Assembly: GCA_015680685.1 (NCBI GenBank)
Contig: MNCI01034769.1
Location: 417,246-481,245, forward strand
Direction: 5' to 3'
Length of the DNA stretch: 64,000 bases
From: Gnetum montanum
Taxonomy: Eukaryota > Streptophyta > Gnetopsida > Gnetales > Gnetaceae
Below, one piece after another: positions 1 to 10,387 of the stretch. The translations under genes and the position numbers were made by a program. How positions within the stretch are numbered: the first letter of the stretch is position 1; the number at the start of each line of letters is the position of its first letter. Under the pieces are notes generated by a model. That model was given only the letters and a program-made list of their open reading frames with translations, was not told the origin of the DNA and searched no databases.

Positions 1-840
1 GTCTTTGGAAAGTTCTGGGCTCTGAAAATTAGAAAGACTCCCTTGGTATTTGTAAGAAAATGTGAAAATTTCAAAGTGTGATTGGGAATATATATATAGT
101 AGTTTTTTACTACATCGACAAGGTTGCTTATATAGGACCTTATACATGCATCTACTTCATCGACAAGGGCCCATATATAGAACCCATAGGGAAAATTTTA
201 AATTTTGAATACCTTTAAAAAATACAAAAAAAAATTCAATGAATTAGGGGTCCATGGAGTCCCAGAAAAGCCAAGAATATGATGAAATCATTGAAGAGGA
301 TCCTTGAAAGCTCAAAAATTAAAACATTTGATGAAGAATTTGTTTATTGAATAAACTATGTAAAGAAGCACATGGTTTGACATACAAGATAGGTGTAAGA
401 AAGATTCTAATTGTAAGAATGCATAAGGATAAGATGATTAACGAATCCAACAAAGAGATATGCAAGTGAGTCCTCCCCATAGTAGGCACATGCCTTATTT
501 ACCCTTGCATAACCTTGACTTAAGAAGTCCATGGATCCCATAGGTGATTAATGGTCAATGGAAGTTAAGGACCAAAACCTAGAAGATTCTACCTAAGAAT
601 TCAATTACATTAGACCAAGACACTAAATCAACAACATGGACTTTAGTAGTAAGGTGATTTAGATGGATGATGGAGAAGTTGGAATGGAATACTAAATTGA
701 TGTTATAAGAAGTTCCTAATGGAGTTTTGTGTTTAAAATGACCTAAGAAGATCCATCCTTAGTCCGGACCAAAACCAACCTCTTTCAGTGACTTTGCATC
801 ACCACTTCAAGACTGATCTACCCCCTCAAGACACAAGGGT
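1..840. other. Unassigned AT-rich repeat-like DNA
   Basis: No coding region is recognised. The stretch has two near-identical phrases, TACATCGACAAGG near 112 and TTCATCGACAAGGG near 157, each followed by a TATATA-type run. They recall the CATCGA-rich phrases in the LTR copies after 58 kb, so an old LTR remnant is possible. By position it could be the far 3' part of element A, but I cannot align it to the 3' region of B or C. Confidence 0.4.
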
Positions 841-1585
841 GCTCCCACATAATAACCACCACTCCATAAAGTGCTTTCCATAAAGTGGACTATGTGCCAC
901 CAAATGGGCTTTGCTTTGATGTTTGTGAAACCATGCCACATCTATAGGATAGGTGTTTTCTCCCAAGGATGATTTGTATTACATCCACCTAGGCTTTGAC
1001 CAATCAACAGAGGCTCTCCACAAGACAACTTATGTTACATCTGCCTTGGGTTCTATGGTTTAACTTGAAGAGGATTCCATGTAGTTACAACACATGAGCA
1101 TCAAAGGAGTTTGCACCCTTGACTATGCAAGGAATGCAAGAGTATAGGGACATAGGGGTAGATGTAGGCAGGCTATAGTAGGGTAATAGCAATGTTCACT
1201 CTTGAGAGGCCTAATTAGTCCAATCATTCACATCAAATCAATGTGATTACTTGTCACTATGATGAGATGCATCTTTGCATGACCACCCAAGGCTTCATCC
1301 TACAAAATACAACTCCTACAAGACAAGAAAAATACACAACACACAATGCAAATAAAATGTTGGGGATGAAGATGCTGCAAGTGCTCCAAAGGCCAAATGA
1401 GTTGCAAGTGCTTGAAAAGCCAGTAAAATGTTGGGACGGCAATGATGCTACAAGTACTCCAAAGGCTGCATCGATTACAAGTGCTCCATTTTGGGACTGT
1501 AGTATCCCTACCCACATGGTGTAGAAAAGAGTGGAGGGGGAGGGGAAGTTCAAGTTATTCTCACTTGCTTGGTTATAGAATTATG
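841..1585 (-). other. 3' internal region of element A (noncoding)
   Basis: This stretch corresponds in reverse orientation to 32571-33200 of element C and in direct orientation, over 870-990, to 4075-4185 of element B. Shared landmarks are the phrase around GGATGATTTGTATTACATCC and a run of GCAAGTGCTCCAAAGGC-type repeats (1375-1490). Short reading frames here are by-products of those repeats. I infer untranslated 3' sequence between the array and the purine tract. Confidence 0.6.
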
Positions 1586-1589
1586 TGTG

Positions 1590-1785
1590 GCTAATTACAA
1601 ACCCACTTTAAGGTCCTAGTAGACCATAGCCCTACTAGTTTAAGGTCCTAGTAAACCATGGTGTGCTAGTTTATAGTCCCAGTAGACTACTCTATGCTAG
1701 TTTAGCATCATGGCATATGAATGTTGTGTTAGTTTAGCATCATAGTGGATGTGTGCTATGCCAATTTAGCATCATAGCAAATAAG
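1590..1785 (-). repeat. 31-bp phrase array of element A, left part
   Basis: Six degenerate units of 31-33 bp, each with TTTAAGGTCCTAGTAGACCA or TTTAGCATCATAGCA followed by a variable tail ending in GCTAG or GCCAA. The array stops abruptly at 1785 where the LTR of B begins and resumes in register at 22686, so the two parts were one array before B inserted. Confidence 0.8.
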
Positions 1786-3488
1786 TGAAGCGATGAAAAA
1801 TTTCAAAGGCTGGAATAGTACACTAAGAAGTTTGCAATGCACATAGTTTGACCCCACGTCCATGTGAGGGCCTACTGGAGGTGAATATGGAATGCCCAGA
1901 ATGGTCTTGTTAATCAAACTAGGACTTATGGAGTGCAATGTTAGAATGAATGCTAGGGGATTTACACGGTGTTTGCAACATCCACAATGTCAATGAGGGT
2001 GAACATAGTTAAGGTGTCCAATGCAAGAAAAAGGTGCAAATTCATGAGTATGTGCAAAAAATAGCAAAACAATGCAGGTAAAATGCTAAAATGTGAGAGA
2101 AAATGCTAAAAAATGCATAGAAAGTGAGTGAGAGAGAAAGTGGCACCACCCCAAATGGGAGAAGCATAGTTAACTACAAGTGAGGTGAGGAGGTACATGG
2201 TGTATAAACAGGTGCAGTAGGCAGCATAGTCATAGTCTTAGGGTGTTTAGGCTATAAAAACTAACATCTACCATGAAGTCTATGCCTACCAGGTTAGCTA
2301 TCATGCTATCCCATGGGAAACAATGATCTATGATATCCTAAGTGGTGTGCAACGATACCAAGTGCTAGTCTAGTGTCTGCCAAAATGCCAAATGCCAAAA
2401 ATTCTTGTCGAATGTAAGAATTTCCAACCCCTAAAACATGGAGCATTAGGGTATTTATAGGGTCATAGTTGCCATGAATTACAAATCATGTGCCACGTGG
2501 TAGAGGGGTAGTTGAGACTATGTTGCAACCAACTACGCTCCTACTGAAGTAAATGATGTTTTTCTCATGTGCTCCAATGAACCTTGGGAGACTACCAAAC
2601 TATGATTACACTATCCAAACTACATGTGCAAGTGCCAAACAAATCAAAATGTACCTAAAAATAATGCAAAACAGTGCAAGTTTGGAGACTATGCTCCAAG
2701 ACTATGTCGTCAACTCTCTCAAGTGGTGTTAAGCATAGATACAATTTCGGGACACATGGGGGTGCAAAAAGAAATGCAAATTACTAATCCTACTTGCTAA
2801 AGATGTGTCCGAGCTAAGAAGAAGGCTAGTGCTGAGTTCTAGAGATTATTCTACATGACTATGCTAACTATGCTCTAGAGTGTAGTCTCAATAGTTAGAC
2901 AAATTTTGCAAAACTTGAGCTTAGATATTGACTATGCTAACTACACTCTAGAGCATAGTCCTAGTAGAAAGAGCATAGTCCTAGTAGTTAGAAATTTTTT
3001 TTGCAAAACTAGTGTCTTCATACAAACTATGCTAACTACGCTCTAGAGTGTAGTAGGGAGCATAGTCTAGAAGTTAGAAAATTTTCCAAACTATTTCTTC
3101 CATTCCAAGCATGCTCGACTACACTCTAGTATAGTGGAGAGTGTAGACTTTGCCAAACTATTTTTTACATGCCAAGTAAGCTTGATAGCATTGAACTTGA
3201 CACTTAGGAAAATTTACATAACTAGCTACTTATGTGTTGACTACACTCTAGAGCACAATCCTGGTAATGAGAGCATAGTCTGAAACTTAGAAAAATTTGT
3301 AGCTACTATCAACACTTCAAAAAATCTTGCCTAATTGATCTTGTATTGCAAACTACACTGACTACACTCTAGAGCATAGTCCCAGTTGTGGGAAGCATAG
3401 TCTCAACTCTTAGAAAAAGTTTTCCTTGTGTTGATACTTAGAAAAATTTGTGATCGAGATGTGGTGGCCCAAATTTGGTGGTGTTTCA
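1786..3488 (-). repeat. 3' LTR of element B
   Basis: It aligns along its length with the 5' LTR at 20915-22685 and with A's LTR at 45048-46795. On the minus strand it begins TGAAACACCACCAAATTTGG (from 3488) and ends next to the target duplication ATAAG. Its U3 holds repeated units around the palindrome CTCTAGAG (about 2860-3400). A TATA box and G-box are present. Confidence 0.85.
2452..2499 (-). promoter_or_regulatory. LTR core promoter of B (3' LTR): TATA box and G-box
   Basis: On the minus strand TATAAATA lies at 2459-2452 inside the conserved phrase CCCTATAAATACC. A perfect G-box CACGTG (2494-2499, within CCACGTGG) lies about 35 bp upstream. The same pair, at similar spacing, is found in all five LTRs of A, B and C. 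Confidence 0.7.
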
Positions 3489-4190
3489 TTGACCCCTTTT
3501 TTTTGACATCTAGAGAAGCAGCTTGATAGATGTCAACAAAGAACAATAAAACACCATAACAGGCTTGGCACCAACATTGCTCATCAATGTTGGACCAGAT
3601 GTTGTTGCACCATACTCAAGAGTGCTAAGGGTTATGGTATGCTAGAGGGAAAGGGTCTAGAGGATGTGCTAAGGATGGCAGGGAAGGCAAAATGCAAGCA
3701 AGATGTCATGCTGCAAGATGTGAAGTTAGTAGGGCTAACGATGATCATGGCACCAAGGTGGCTTACTATCAAAATGGTGACCTCTCATTAGAATGCTTAT
3801 GACAGAGTTAGCATCCATGCACCAAAATGACTTATTCTTGAAATTGTGATCTCTTGTCAGAATGCTTATGAGAGAATCAGCATGGATTCAAGGTTGGACC
3901 CATTGCAAAATTACAGCTCTACTAATTTTTTCTTAGGAACATGTTTTGCCCCATTTGCCTCTTTTTTTTTCTTTTCTTTTCCATTTTTTTTTTTTTTTTT
4001 TTGCTTGTTCTTGACTATGAGGTTAACCTACTTTTGGTTCTACACATTGTGAAATGCTAGCTACAAGATTCTTTCCATCAAGTGGACTACATGCCACCTA
4101 ATGGACTTTACTTAGATGCAACCATGTCACATATGTAGGACAAGTGTTTCCTCTCTAGGATGAGTTACGTTACATCTACTTTGGATCTGA
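3489..4190 (-). other. 3' internal region of element B (noncoding)
   Basis: It aligns in reverse with 33100-33655 of C, including a GATGTCAACAAAGAA phrase near the purine tract and CATACTCAAGAGTG. It contains a run of T and C on the plus strand (3960-4003). It breaks off near 4190, where duplicated RT sequence begins. No coding region is seen. Confidence 0.65.
3493..3504 (-). other. Polypurine tract of element B
   Basis: On the minus strand AAAAAAAAGGGG is followed by TCAA and then the TG that starts the 3' LTR. Position and composition fit the plus-strand primer of reverse transcription. Confidence 0.75.
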
Positions 4191-5293
4191 CAAACCCATA
4201 TAGGTTAGCCAGTGGTGCTAAGTTGATAATGGCCTTAGCCTTATCAAGGTCTATGTGTATGCCTACTTCAAATACTATGAGACCAGGTATGCAGGTTGTC
4301 TTAACATTGAAAACACATTTCTTGGGGTTTAACCTAAGATTGTGTTCCAAAAAACATTTGAGCACAAGGTCTAAGTCATCTACATGATTTTCTGTCACTT
4401 TGGACTTAACTACTATGTTGTCAATGTAATCATTGAGCAAACCTAACATGTAATCGCTAAAGATGTGAGTCATTGCATGCTGATAAGTCACTCCTACATT
4501 CTTAAGTTCAAAGGGCATCATATTGTAATAGAATGTACCCCAAGGGATCATAAAGGTCATGCTAAGCTGGTGCTCTAGGTTGATCTGAATCTAGTTGTAC
4601 CTTGAGAACCCATCCATAAATGATAACAAGGCATGTCTAACTGTAGTATCGACCATTTGATCAATACTAGGCAACAGAAAATCATCTTTAATAGTTTCCT
4701 TGTTCAAGTCTCAAAAGTCTATGCAAATGCATATACTCCCATATTGATTGGGCACAACCATGATGTTGAAGACCCAATCTACATAGTCAACTATCCAAAT
4801 GAAACTAGCTTTGTAGAGCTTAGAGATTTCATCATGGACTACCAACGCCACCTCAAGCCTAACCTTACCTGCTTTCTGCTTAACTGGCTTAATGCTGAGA
4901 TTGAGGATTATGTTATGCTACACTACACAAGGATCTAAGCATGGAATGTCTTCATAGGACCATGTGAATGCCTTAATGTTATCATTGAGCACTTTAGCGA
5001 TGTCTTGGGAGTGTTGAGGCTCTAGTAAGGAACTAAGTCTCAATGCCTTTTCTTTTTCCATTAGGTGTTACTATAGTAATTTCAATGAGGGGATCCTTAG
5101 TGACATCACCTGCCTCTAGATCTAGGGCCTTAACTAGATGGTCTAGCCATTCTAGTAGTGCCTCTATAGATGTTATGTATTCATCGTAGGCTATGGGCTC
5201 AAGGTCTAGGCATTGTGGATCAATGCATTGTGTGAGATCACCATGGGACCCGATGAGGACCAGAGGTGAATGAAGATGCTCGTATGTAGTCAT
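4165..5293 (-). pseudogene. Duplicated reverse transcriptase segment of B (truncated)
   Basis: The minus strand encodes a Ty3/gypsy RT fragment. The N-terminal part (about 4900-4650, with stops) reads like the usual VVPK..G.IR.C.DFRDLNK block. It continues into 4560-4165, with WGTFYYNMMPFELKN, LLNDYIDNIVVKSK in place of the YxDD block, and LEHNLRLNPKKCVFNV. Residues MTTYEHLHSPLVL begin the linker upstream of RT at 5293. It duplicates 8870-9870 at roughly 90% identity by eye, against about 80% to the RT of A. So the duplication arose within B after the two elements separated. No RNase H or integrase follows it on its downstream (left) side; it runs straight into the 3' region. Confidence 0.8.
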
Positions 5294-5459
5294 GTTGTAT
5301 TCCTATGAAAATATTTTAAAAAACTAGAAAAATGTCAAGCTGCACCTATCTTAATAAAGTCATTATGTACAAAATGAAGAAGAGAAATGCAATAAAAAAT
5401 TGCCTAAGTATGCACATATAACATTAAAAAAAGTAAGCACATTGATGCCAATTTTAGGC

Positions 5460-5560
5460 CTTGGCAAGTCATGAGCACCATTTTAAGGTCTTAATGGACC
5501 ATGGAGCATCAATTTAAGGCTTTAGGAGACCATGGAGCACCAAATTTAGGTCTTAGTGAA
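5460..5560 (-). repeat. Short 31-bp-type array next to the duplicated RT
   Basis: About three degenerate units (TTTTAGGCCTTGGCAAGTCA, TTTTAAGGTCTTAATGGACC, TTTAGGTCTTAGTGAACCA). It is the counterpart of 10020-10140 within the duplicated segment. Confidence 0.6.
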
Positions 5561-5819
5561 CCATGGTATGTGCTAGATGTATCATTTTAAGCAAGGCTTG
5601 GAGTTCTTGGGATGCAAAGTTGAACTATGCATTCACTGGGTGACGAGAAAAACTTAAAATTTTTCTAAGTTTGGGGTAGCCAAAAAAATTAAAAAAATTT
5701 CTAAATCTAGCTAGCTATGCTCCCATCCAATTACGCTCTATACTATGTGAATAGTGTTGAGCATAGTCCTAGGGTTGGTAAATCATTAAGTGGTCTTGAG
5801 GAGTATAAAAGCATGTTTC

Positions 5820-6375
5820 ATATGCTTTCCTAATTTAATGTCCTAGTAGACCATGGACCTAGTTTAAGGTCCTAGCAAATCATGATGCATACTAGTACAT
5901 AATCCTAGTAGACTGATACATGCTAGTTTAATGTCATAGAAAATGCGTTGTTATGTCAGTTTAACGTCATGACCCAAGGATGATCTATGCTAGTTTAGTT
6001 TCATGGTAGACAGTTTGTTCTAGTTTATAGTCATGGCAGACAGTCTGTGCCAGTTTATAGTTATGGTGAACTAGAGGTTTGGGTGTTATTTTAACATCAT
6101 AGTGAACAAGTGTTATGCTAGTTTAATGTCATAGCAGATGAGTGCTATCCCAATTTATAGTCATAGCGAACTTATTATTGTGTCAATTTAACATCATGAC
6201 CCAAGGATGATCTGTGCTAGTTTAGTGTCATGGTAGACAATTTATGCCAGTTTAGTGTTATAGTGGACTAATGCTTTACCATTTTATAGTTTTAGTGGAC
6301 TTGTGCTGTGCCAATTTATAGTCATAGCAAACTTTCTGTGCCAATTTATAGTCATAGCAGACTATCTACTTATCT
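5820..6375 (-). repeat. 31-bp phrase array 3' of integrase in B
   Basis: About 17 degenerate units of 30-33 bp carrying TTTATAGTCATGGCAGAC or TTTAGTGTCATGGTAGAC, with tails ending GCCAG or GCTAG. It sits immediately 3' of integrase on the minus strand, as in A (22691-22870 with 1590-1785). Confidence 0.8.
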
Positions 6376-6379
6376 TGCT

Positions 6380-7600
6380 TTGTCAAGATGTGGTGCCATG
6401 TACTAGGCATAGTAAGGCTTCAAATACGAGTGGTTCACTAGATGAGTAAATTCACTAATATCGTGGTCAGCAAACTTGAATGATTCATTATCATAGACCT
6501 TCGCAACCAAGAAAGCCCTTTCCTAGTTGGCTAAGAATTTGTCTACAGGTTCACAAACGACCTTGAGGACTAGGTTCCCTTTCTTGATCAAGCATTAATG
6601 CTAATTATGGTAGTGCTTTTGTCATTGGCTTTCTTGGTACCACTCAATGCGATCAAGCTTCTGCATGAACTCCCCCTCTATCGAATCAAGGTCCACAGTT
6701 CTCAACTCATCATTTTGAGCCTCATCAATAAAGTTTAAGAGGATCACATGAAGCGATGGAACCTACAATTCAAGAGGAAAAATTGCTTTAGATCCATAAA
6801 TAAGGCTATATGGCATCTTACTTGTTGCTATTTTGTGTGTTCTATGGTAGGCCTAAAGTGCATACACTAATTGTTCATGCCATCGTCATTTGCTGTTGGT
6901 GAGCATCTTCTTTAGAAGGTTGATGATGACCTTGTTTATAGCCTCTACTTGGCCATTTTCCTATGGGTAGTACAGCAAAGAGAAGGAATGTTTAATGCCA
7001 AAGTGCTTATAGAAGGCCTTGGTCTCAGCATTGCTAAACTGTGGCCCATTTTCCATTATGATGGTAATCGGTAAACCAAAATGGATCACTATGTTGTTAA
7101 GCACAAATTTGCAAACATGTTGTCATGTTCTCTTCCTAAGGAAAATAGCCTCAACCCACTTGGTAAAATACTCAATTGTAGTTATAATGAAGCTATGCCC
7201 TATAGAGGACTTAGGCATTATTGGTCCAATGATGTCTAACCCCAATGTTGGAACAACCACATGATCTACGTTGTATGCAATTTAGTCAGTGGCATGTGCA
7301 TTAAGTTACCATGTCATTGACAAATATTACACATTTTAACCTTGGAGACATAATTGAGCTGCATGTAGGGCCAATAGTAGCCTAAGCATCTAATTTTTGT
7401 TGTCATTGTGACCTTTGCACAATCCCTCATGGACTTGTTGAACGATCATTTGCACTTCGTTGTTGCTAACATAGATCAACAATATGCCATTGTAGGATCT
7501 ATGACACAAGGTTCTATCTCCCATGATGACATTCTATCACAATCACTTATGTACTAAATCCTTTTGGGTAGTGGTTAGATGCTATAAAGGTTTGCCCTGT
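6380..7600 (-). pseudogene. Integrase domain of B
   Basis: Reading the minus strand from about 7560 leftward gives a degraded Ty3/gypsy integrase. Its C-terminal half is the clearest: ENGQVEAINKVIINLLKKML (near 6950-6900), WHEQLVYAL, then SLIYGSKAIFPLEL and VPSLHVILLNFIDEAQ (near 6830-6700). This is the usual order of the late catalytic core and C-terminal part. The zinc-binding N-terminus and the early core are interrupted by stops and are only partly legible. It directly follows the archaeal-type RNase H, as in Tat polyproteins. It would splice the cDNA into the genome if intact. Confidence 0.75.
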
Positions 7601-7629
7601 AGAAGGTACACCTTGATGTCATTGTACCA

Positions 7630-8181
7630 TTACACTACATGGGTCATGCTAATTGTGGCTATGGATGCAATATGAATGATTTGTATGAAAAGCATAATGT
7701 AATCCATTACTAAGGTGGGCAATGCATGAAACATGTTAGGTGCGATGCTTACAGCTAACATTGTTAAGGCATTGGCTATGGTGTTTTCATTGTAGGGAAT
7801 GTATTGGACATCAACAATTGCAAATTGTTTAAGAAAGTGCTTCATCAAGTCACAATAAGGTTGTAAATTTTGGGCTTTACAAGTGTAAACCTCTATAACT
7901 TGGTTAACCACTAATTGGGAGTCACCTTGGATTACTATGCTTTGGATTCCTAGATTACAAGCTACTAGGATACCTCTGAGCATACCTTCATACTCAACCA
8001 CATTGTTAGTGCATGGGAATGCAAAACGATATGCAAAGGGTGGGATCTCCTTGGAGGGAAACGTGATAATGGTAGCGGTCCTACCCCCTTGGGTGGTTGA
8101 AGCACCGTCAAAGTGCAAGAGTGCCTCAAAGTTGTCAGGCACTTGATTGATGCTACTAACATGCTCATCCGAGAATTTCAT
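7630..8181 (-). pseudogene. Archaeal-type RNase H domain of B
   Basis: A 183-residue open stretch, one of the longest in the window. It has LHFDGAS (first acidic residue of the catalytic site), NNVVEYEG (glutamate), GDSQLVVNQV (second aspartate) and NENTIANAL, where families normally have a final aspartate in N..AD.LA; here it appears lost (A-N-A). This second RNase H between the RT-attached RNase H and integrase is diagnostic of the plant Tat lineage. It is presumed to help remove the RNA strand or primers during reverse transcription. The C-terminal 30 residues are linker toward integrase. Confidence 0.85.
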
Positions 8182-8239
8182 ATCTATTATTGCTTGATTG
8201 TTAATGGGTGAAGCTGTGAGTTATGTGACTATAGCTTGA

Positions 8240-8640
8240 CCTTTGCTTGAAGCTTATGTGACATAATGTAGGTCAAAATCCACTATTATTTCTTTCCAAT
8301 ATGCAATATGACTGCTCTCATAGATATTCATGGTAATGGCTTGGAGTACATTACTCTTGCAAATGATGTTGACTTGACTATGGAAAAGATAGTGCCTTTA
8401 CTTTGTGAGTGCGAAGACCAAGGCAAGGGAATTCTTTTCCACATCATTATATTTTACTTCATGGGCAACCAATGCATGGCATAGGTAGTATACTGGGACC
8501 TCTATGCCATTATCTTGCCTTTGACAAAGCATAGAAAAGATGGATGTGTTAGAGGTAGCAATGTAGATGCAGAAGGATTTATCTCCTTGCAAAAGGTAGA
8601 CCATTGGAAGTTGAGCCAACTCCTATTTAAGATTGTCAAA
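8240..8640 (-). pseudogene. RT-attached (gypsy-type) RNase H of B
   Basis: The minus strand at 8619-8398 encodes QGDKSFCIYIATSNTSI, then EVPVYYLCHAL and YNDVEKNSLALVFA. This matches the standard LYLYIA.S..A, HPVYY.SR.L and Y...EK..LALVFA blocks of the Ty3/gypsy RT tail. Frames are broken on both sides. It is normally fused to RT upstream (right) and leads into the second RNase H at 8181. Confidence 0.75.
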
Positions 8641-9870
8641 TGCCTCTTGGCATTGAGCCATCCACTCAAAGTGCACTCCTGTTTTGAGCAAGTGTTGCAT
8701 TGGTTGCAACTTATCAATCAATCGTCTGATATACCTGCATATAAATTGTAATCTACCTTGCAACCCTCATAGTTCCTTAAGGTTAGCCAGTGGTACTAAG
8801 TTGATAGTAGCCTTAACCTTATCGAGGTCTATGCATATGTCTACTTCAAATACTATGAAACTAAGCATGCAGACCATCTAAACATCAAAAACACATTTCT
8901 TGGGATTTAACCTAAGATCATGTTCCAAACAACATTTGAGCATAAGGTCTAAGTCATCTACATGGTTGTGTGTCACTTTGGACTTAACTACTATGTCATC
9001 AATGTAATCATTGATCAAACCTAACATGTAATTGCTGAAGATGTAAGTCATTGCACGCTGATACGTTGCTCCTATGTTCTTAAGTTCAAAAGGCATCATA
9101 GTGTAATAGAATGTACCCCAAGGGATCATAAAGGTCATGCTAAGCTAGTGCTCTAGGTTGATTCGAATCTAGTTGTACCCTGAGAACCCATCCATAAAGG
9201 ATAACAAGGCATGTCTAGCTATAGTATCGACCATTTGATTAGTACTAGGTAATAGGAAATCATCTTTAATAGTTGCCTTGTTCAAGTCTTGGAAGTCTAT
9301 GCAAATGCATATACTCCCATTTGTCTTGGGAACAACCACAATGTTGAAGACTCAATCTACATAGACAACTATCCAAATGAAACCAAATTTGTAGAGCTTA
9401 GTGATTTCATCACAAACTGCCAACACCACCTCAAGCCTAACCTTACAAGTTTTCTACTTAACTGGCTTAATGCTAAGATCAATGATTATGTTATGCTACA
9501 CTACACAAGGATATAGGCCTAGCATGTCTTCGTAGGACCATGTGAATTCCTTAATGTTATCATTGAGCACTTTAGCGATGTCTTGGAAGTGTTAAGGCTC
9601 TAGCAAGGAACTAAGTTTCAATGCCTTTGCTTTTCCATTAGGTGTTACTATAGTGATTTCAATGAGGGGATCCTCAGTGATGTCACCTACCTCTAGATCT
9701 AGGGCCTTAACTAGATGGTCTAGCCATTCTAGTAGTGCCTCTGTATTCATCGAAGGCTATGGGCTCAAGGTCTAGGCATTATGGATCAATGCATTGTACG
9801 AGACCACCATGGCATCCGATGAGGACTAGAGGTGAATGAAGATGCTCGTATGTAGTCATGTTGTATTCCT
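8640..9870 (-). pseudogene. Reverse transcriptase of B (original copy)
   Basis: The upstream part (about 9400-9140) contains the degraded nucleotide-binding blocks, and the DFRDLNK-like region reads through a stop. 9138-8878 gives WGTFYYTMMPFELKN, INDYIDDIVVKSK (the catalytic YIDD form of YxDD, with both aspartates kept) and LEHDLRLNPKKCVFDV. The leader of the domain, homologous to 5293-5033, starts near 9860. It copies the element RNA into DNA when intact; here several stops and shifts inactivate it. About 6 kb of unrelated sequence separates this domain from the protease at 16906, which is far more than the short linker or intron usual in Tat elements. Confidence 0.8.
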
Positions 9871-10019
9871 ATGCAAATATTTAAAAAAACAACTAGAAAA
9901 ATGTCAATCTACACCTATCTTAATAAAGTCATTATGTACAAAATGAAGAAGGGAAATGTAATAAAAATTTTCCCAAGTATGCACATATAACATTAAAGAA
10001 AGTAAGCACGTTGATGTCG

Positions 10020-10140
10020 GTTTTAGGCCTCAGCAAGCCATGAGTGCTATTTTAAGGTCTTAGTGGACCGTGGAGCACCAATTTAAGGTTTTAGCAGACC
10101 ATGGAGTGCCAGTTTAAGGTCTTAGTGAACCATGGTATGT
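10020..10140 (-). repeat. Short 31-bp-type array 5' of RT in B
   Basis: Three to four units (TTTTAGGCCTCAGCAAGCCA, TTTTAAGGTCTTAGTGGACC, TTTAAGGTCTTAGTGAACCA). The same block lies at 26510-26585 in A. Confidence 0.6.
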
Positions 10141-10371
10141 GCTAGATGTATCATCTTGAGCAAGGCTGAAAGTGCTTAGGATGCACAGTCGAACTATGCG
10201 TTCACTGGGTAGCGAGAAAAACTAAAATTTTTCTAACTCTGGGGCAGCCCAAAAAACCAGAAAGTTTTCTAAGTCTATCTGACTATGCTCCTCTCCAATT
10301 ACGCTCTATACTATGTAAATAGTGTTAAGTGTAGTCCTAGGGTTGGTAAATCATTAAGTGGTCTTGAGAAG

Positions 10372-10379
10372 TATAAAAG
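10372..10379 (+). promoter_or_regulatory. Possible plus-strand TATA box (weak)
   Basis: TATAAAAG on the plus strand, upstream of the antisense gene but nearly 1.9 kb from its first recognisable exon. It is kept in the duplicated segment (5804-5811) but not clearly in A (near 26765). It may be chance. Confidence 0.25.
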
Positions 10380-10387
10380 CATGTTTC

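Noticed and set aside
1243-1524. 93-residue frame with repeated LQVLQRPNELQVLEKP-like peptide
   Set aside because: Produced by short GCAAGTGCTCCAAAGGC repeats in the noncoding 3' region of A; the opposite strand has an equally long frame.
3960-4003. Poly-T run as a terminator
   Set aside because: It sits in the noncoding 3' region of B with no gene of RNA polymerase III type nearby.
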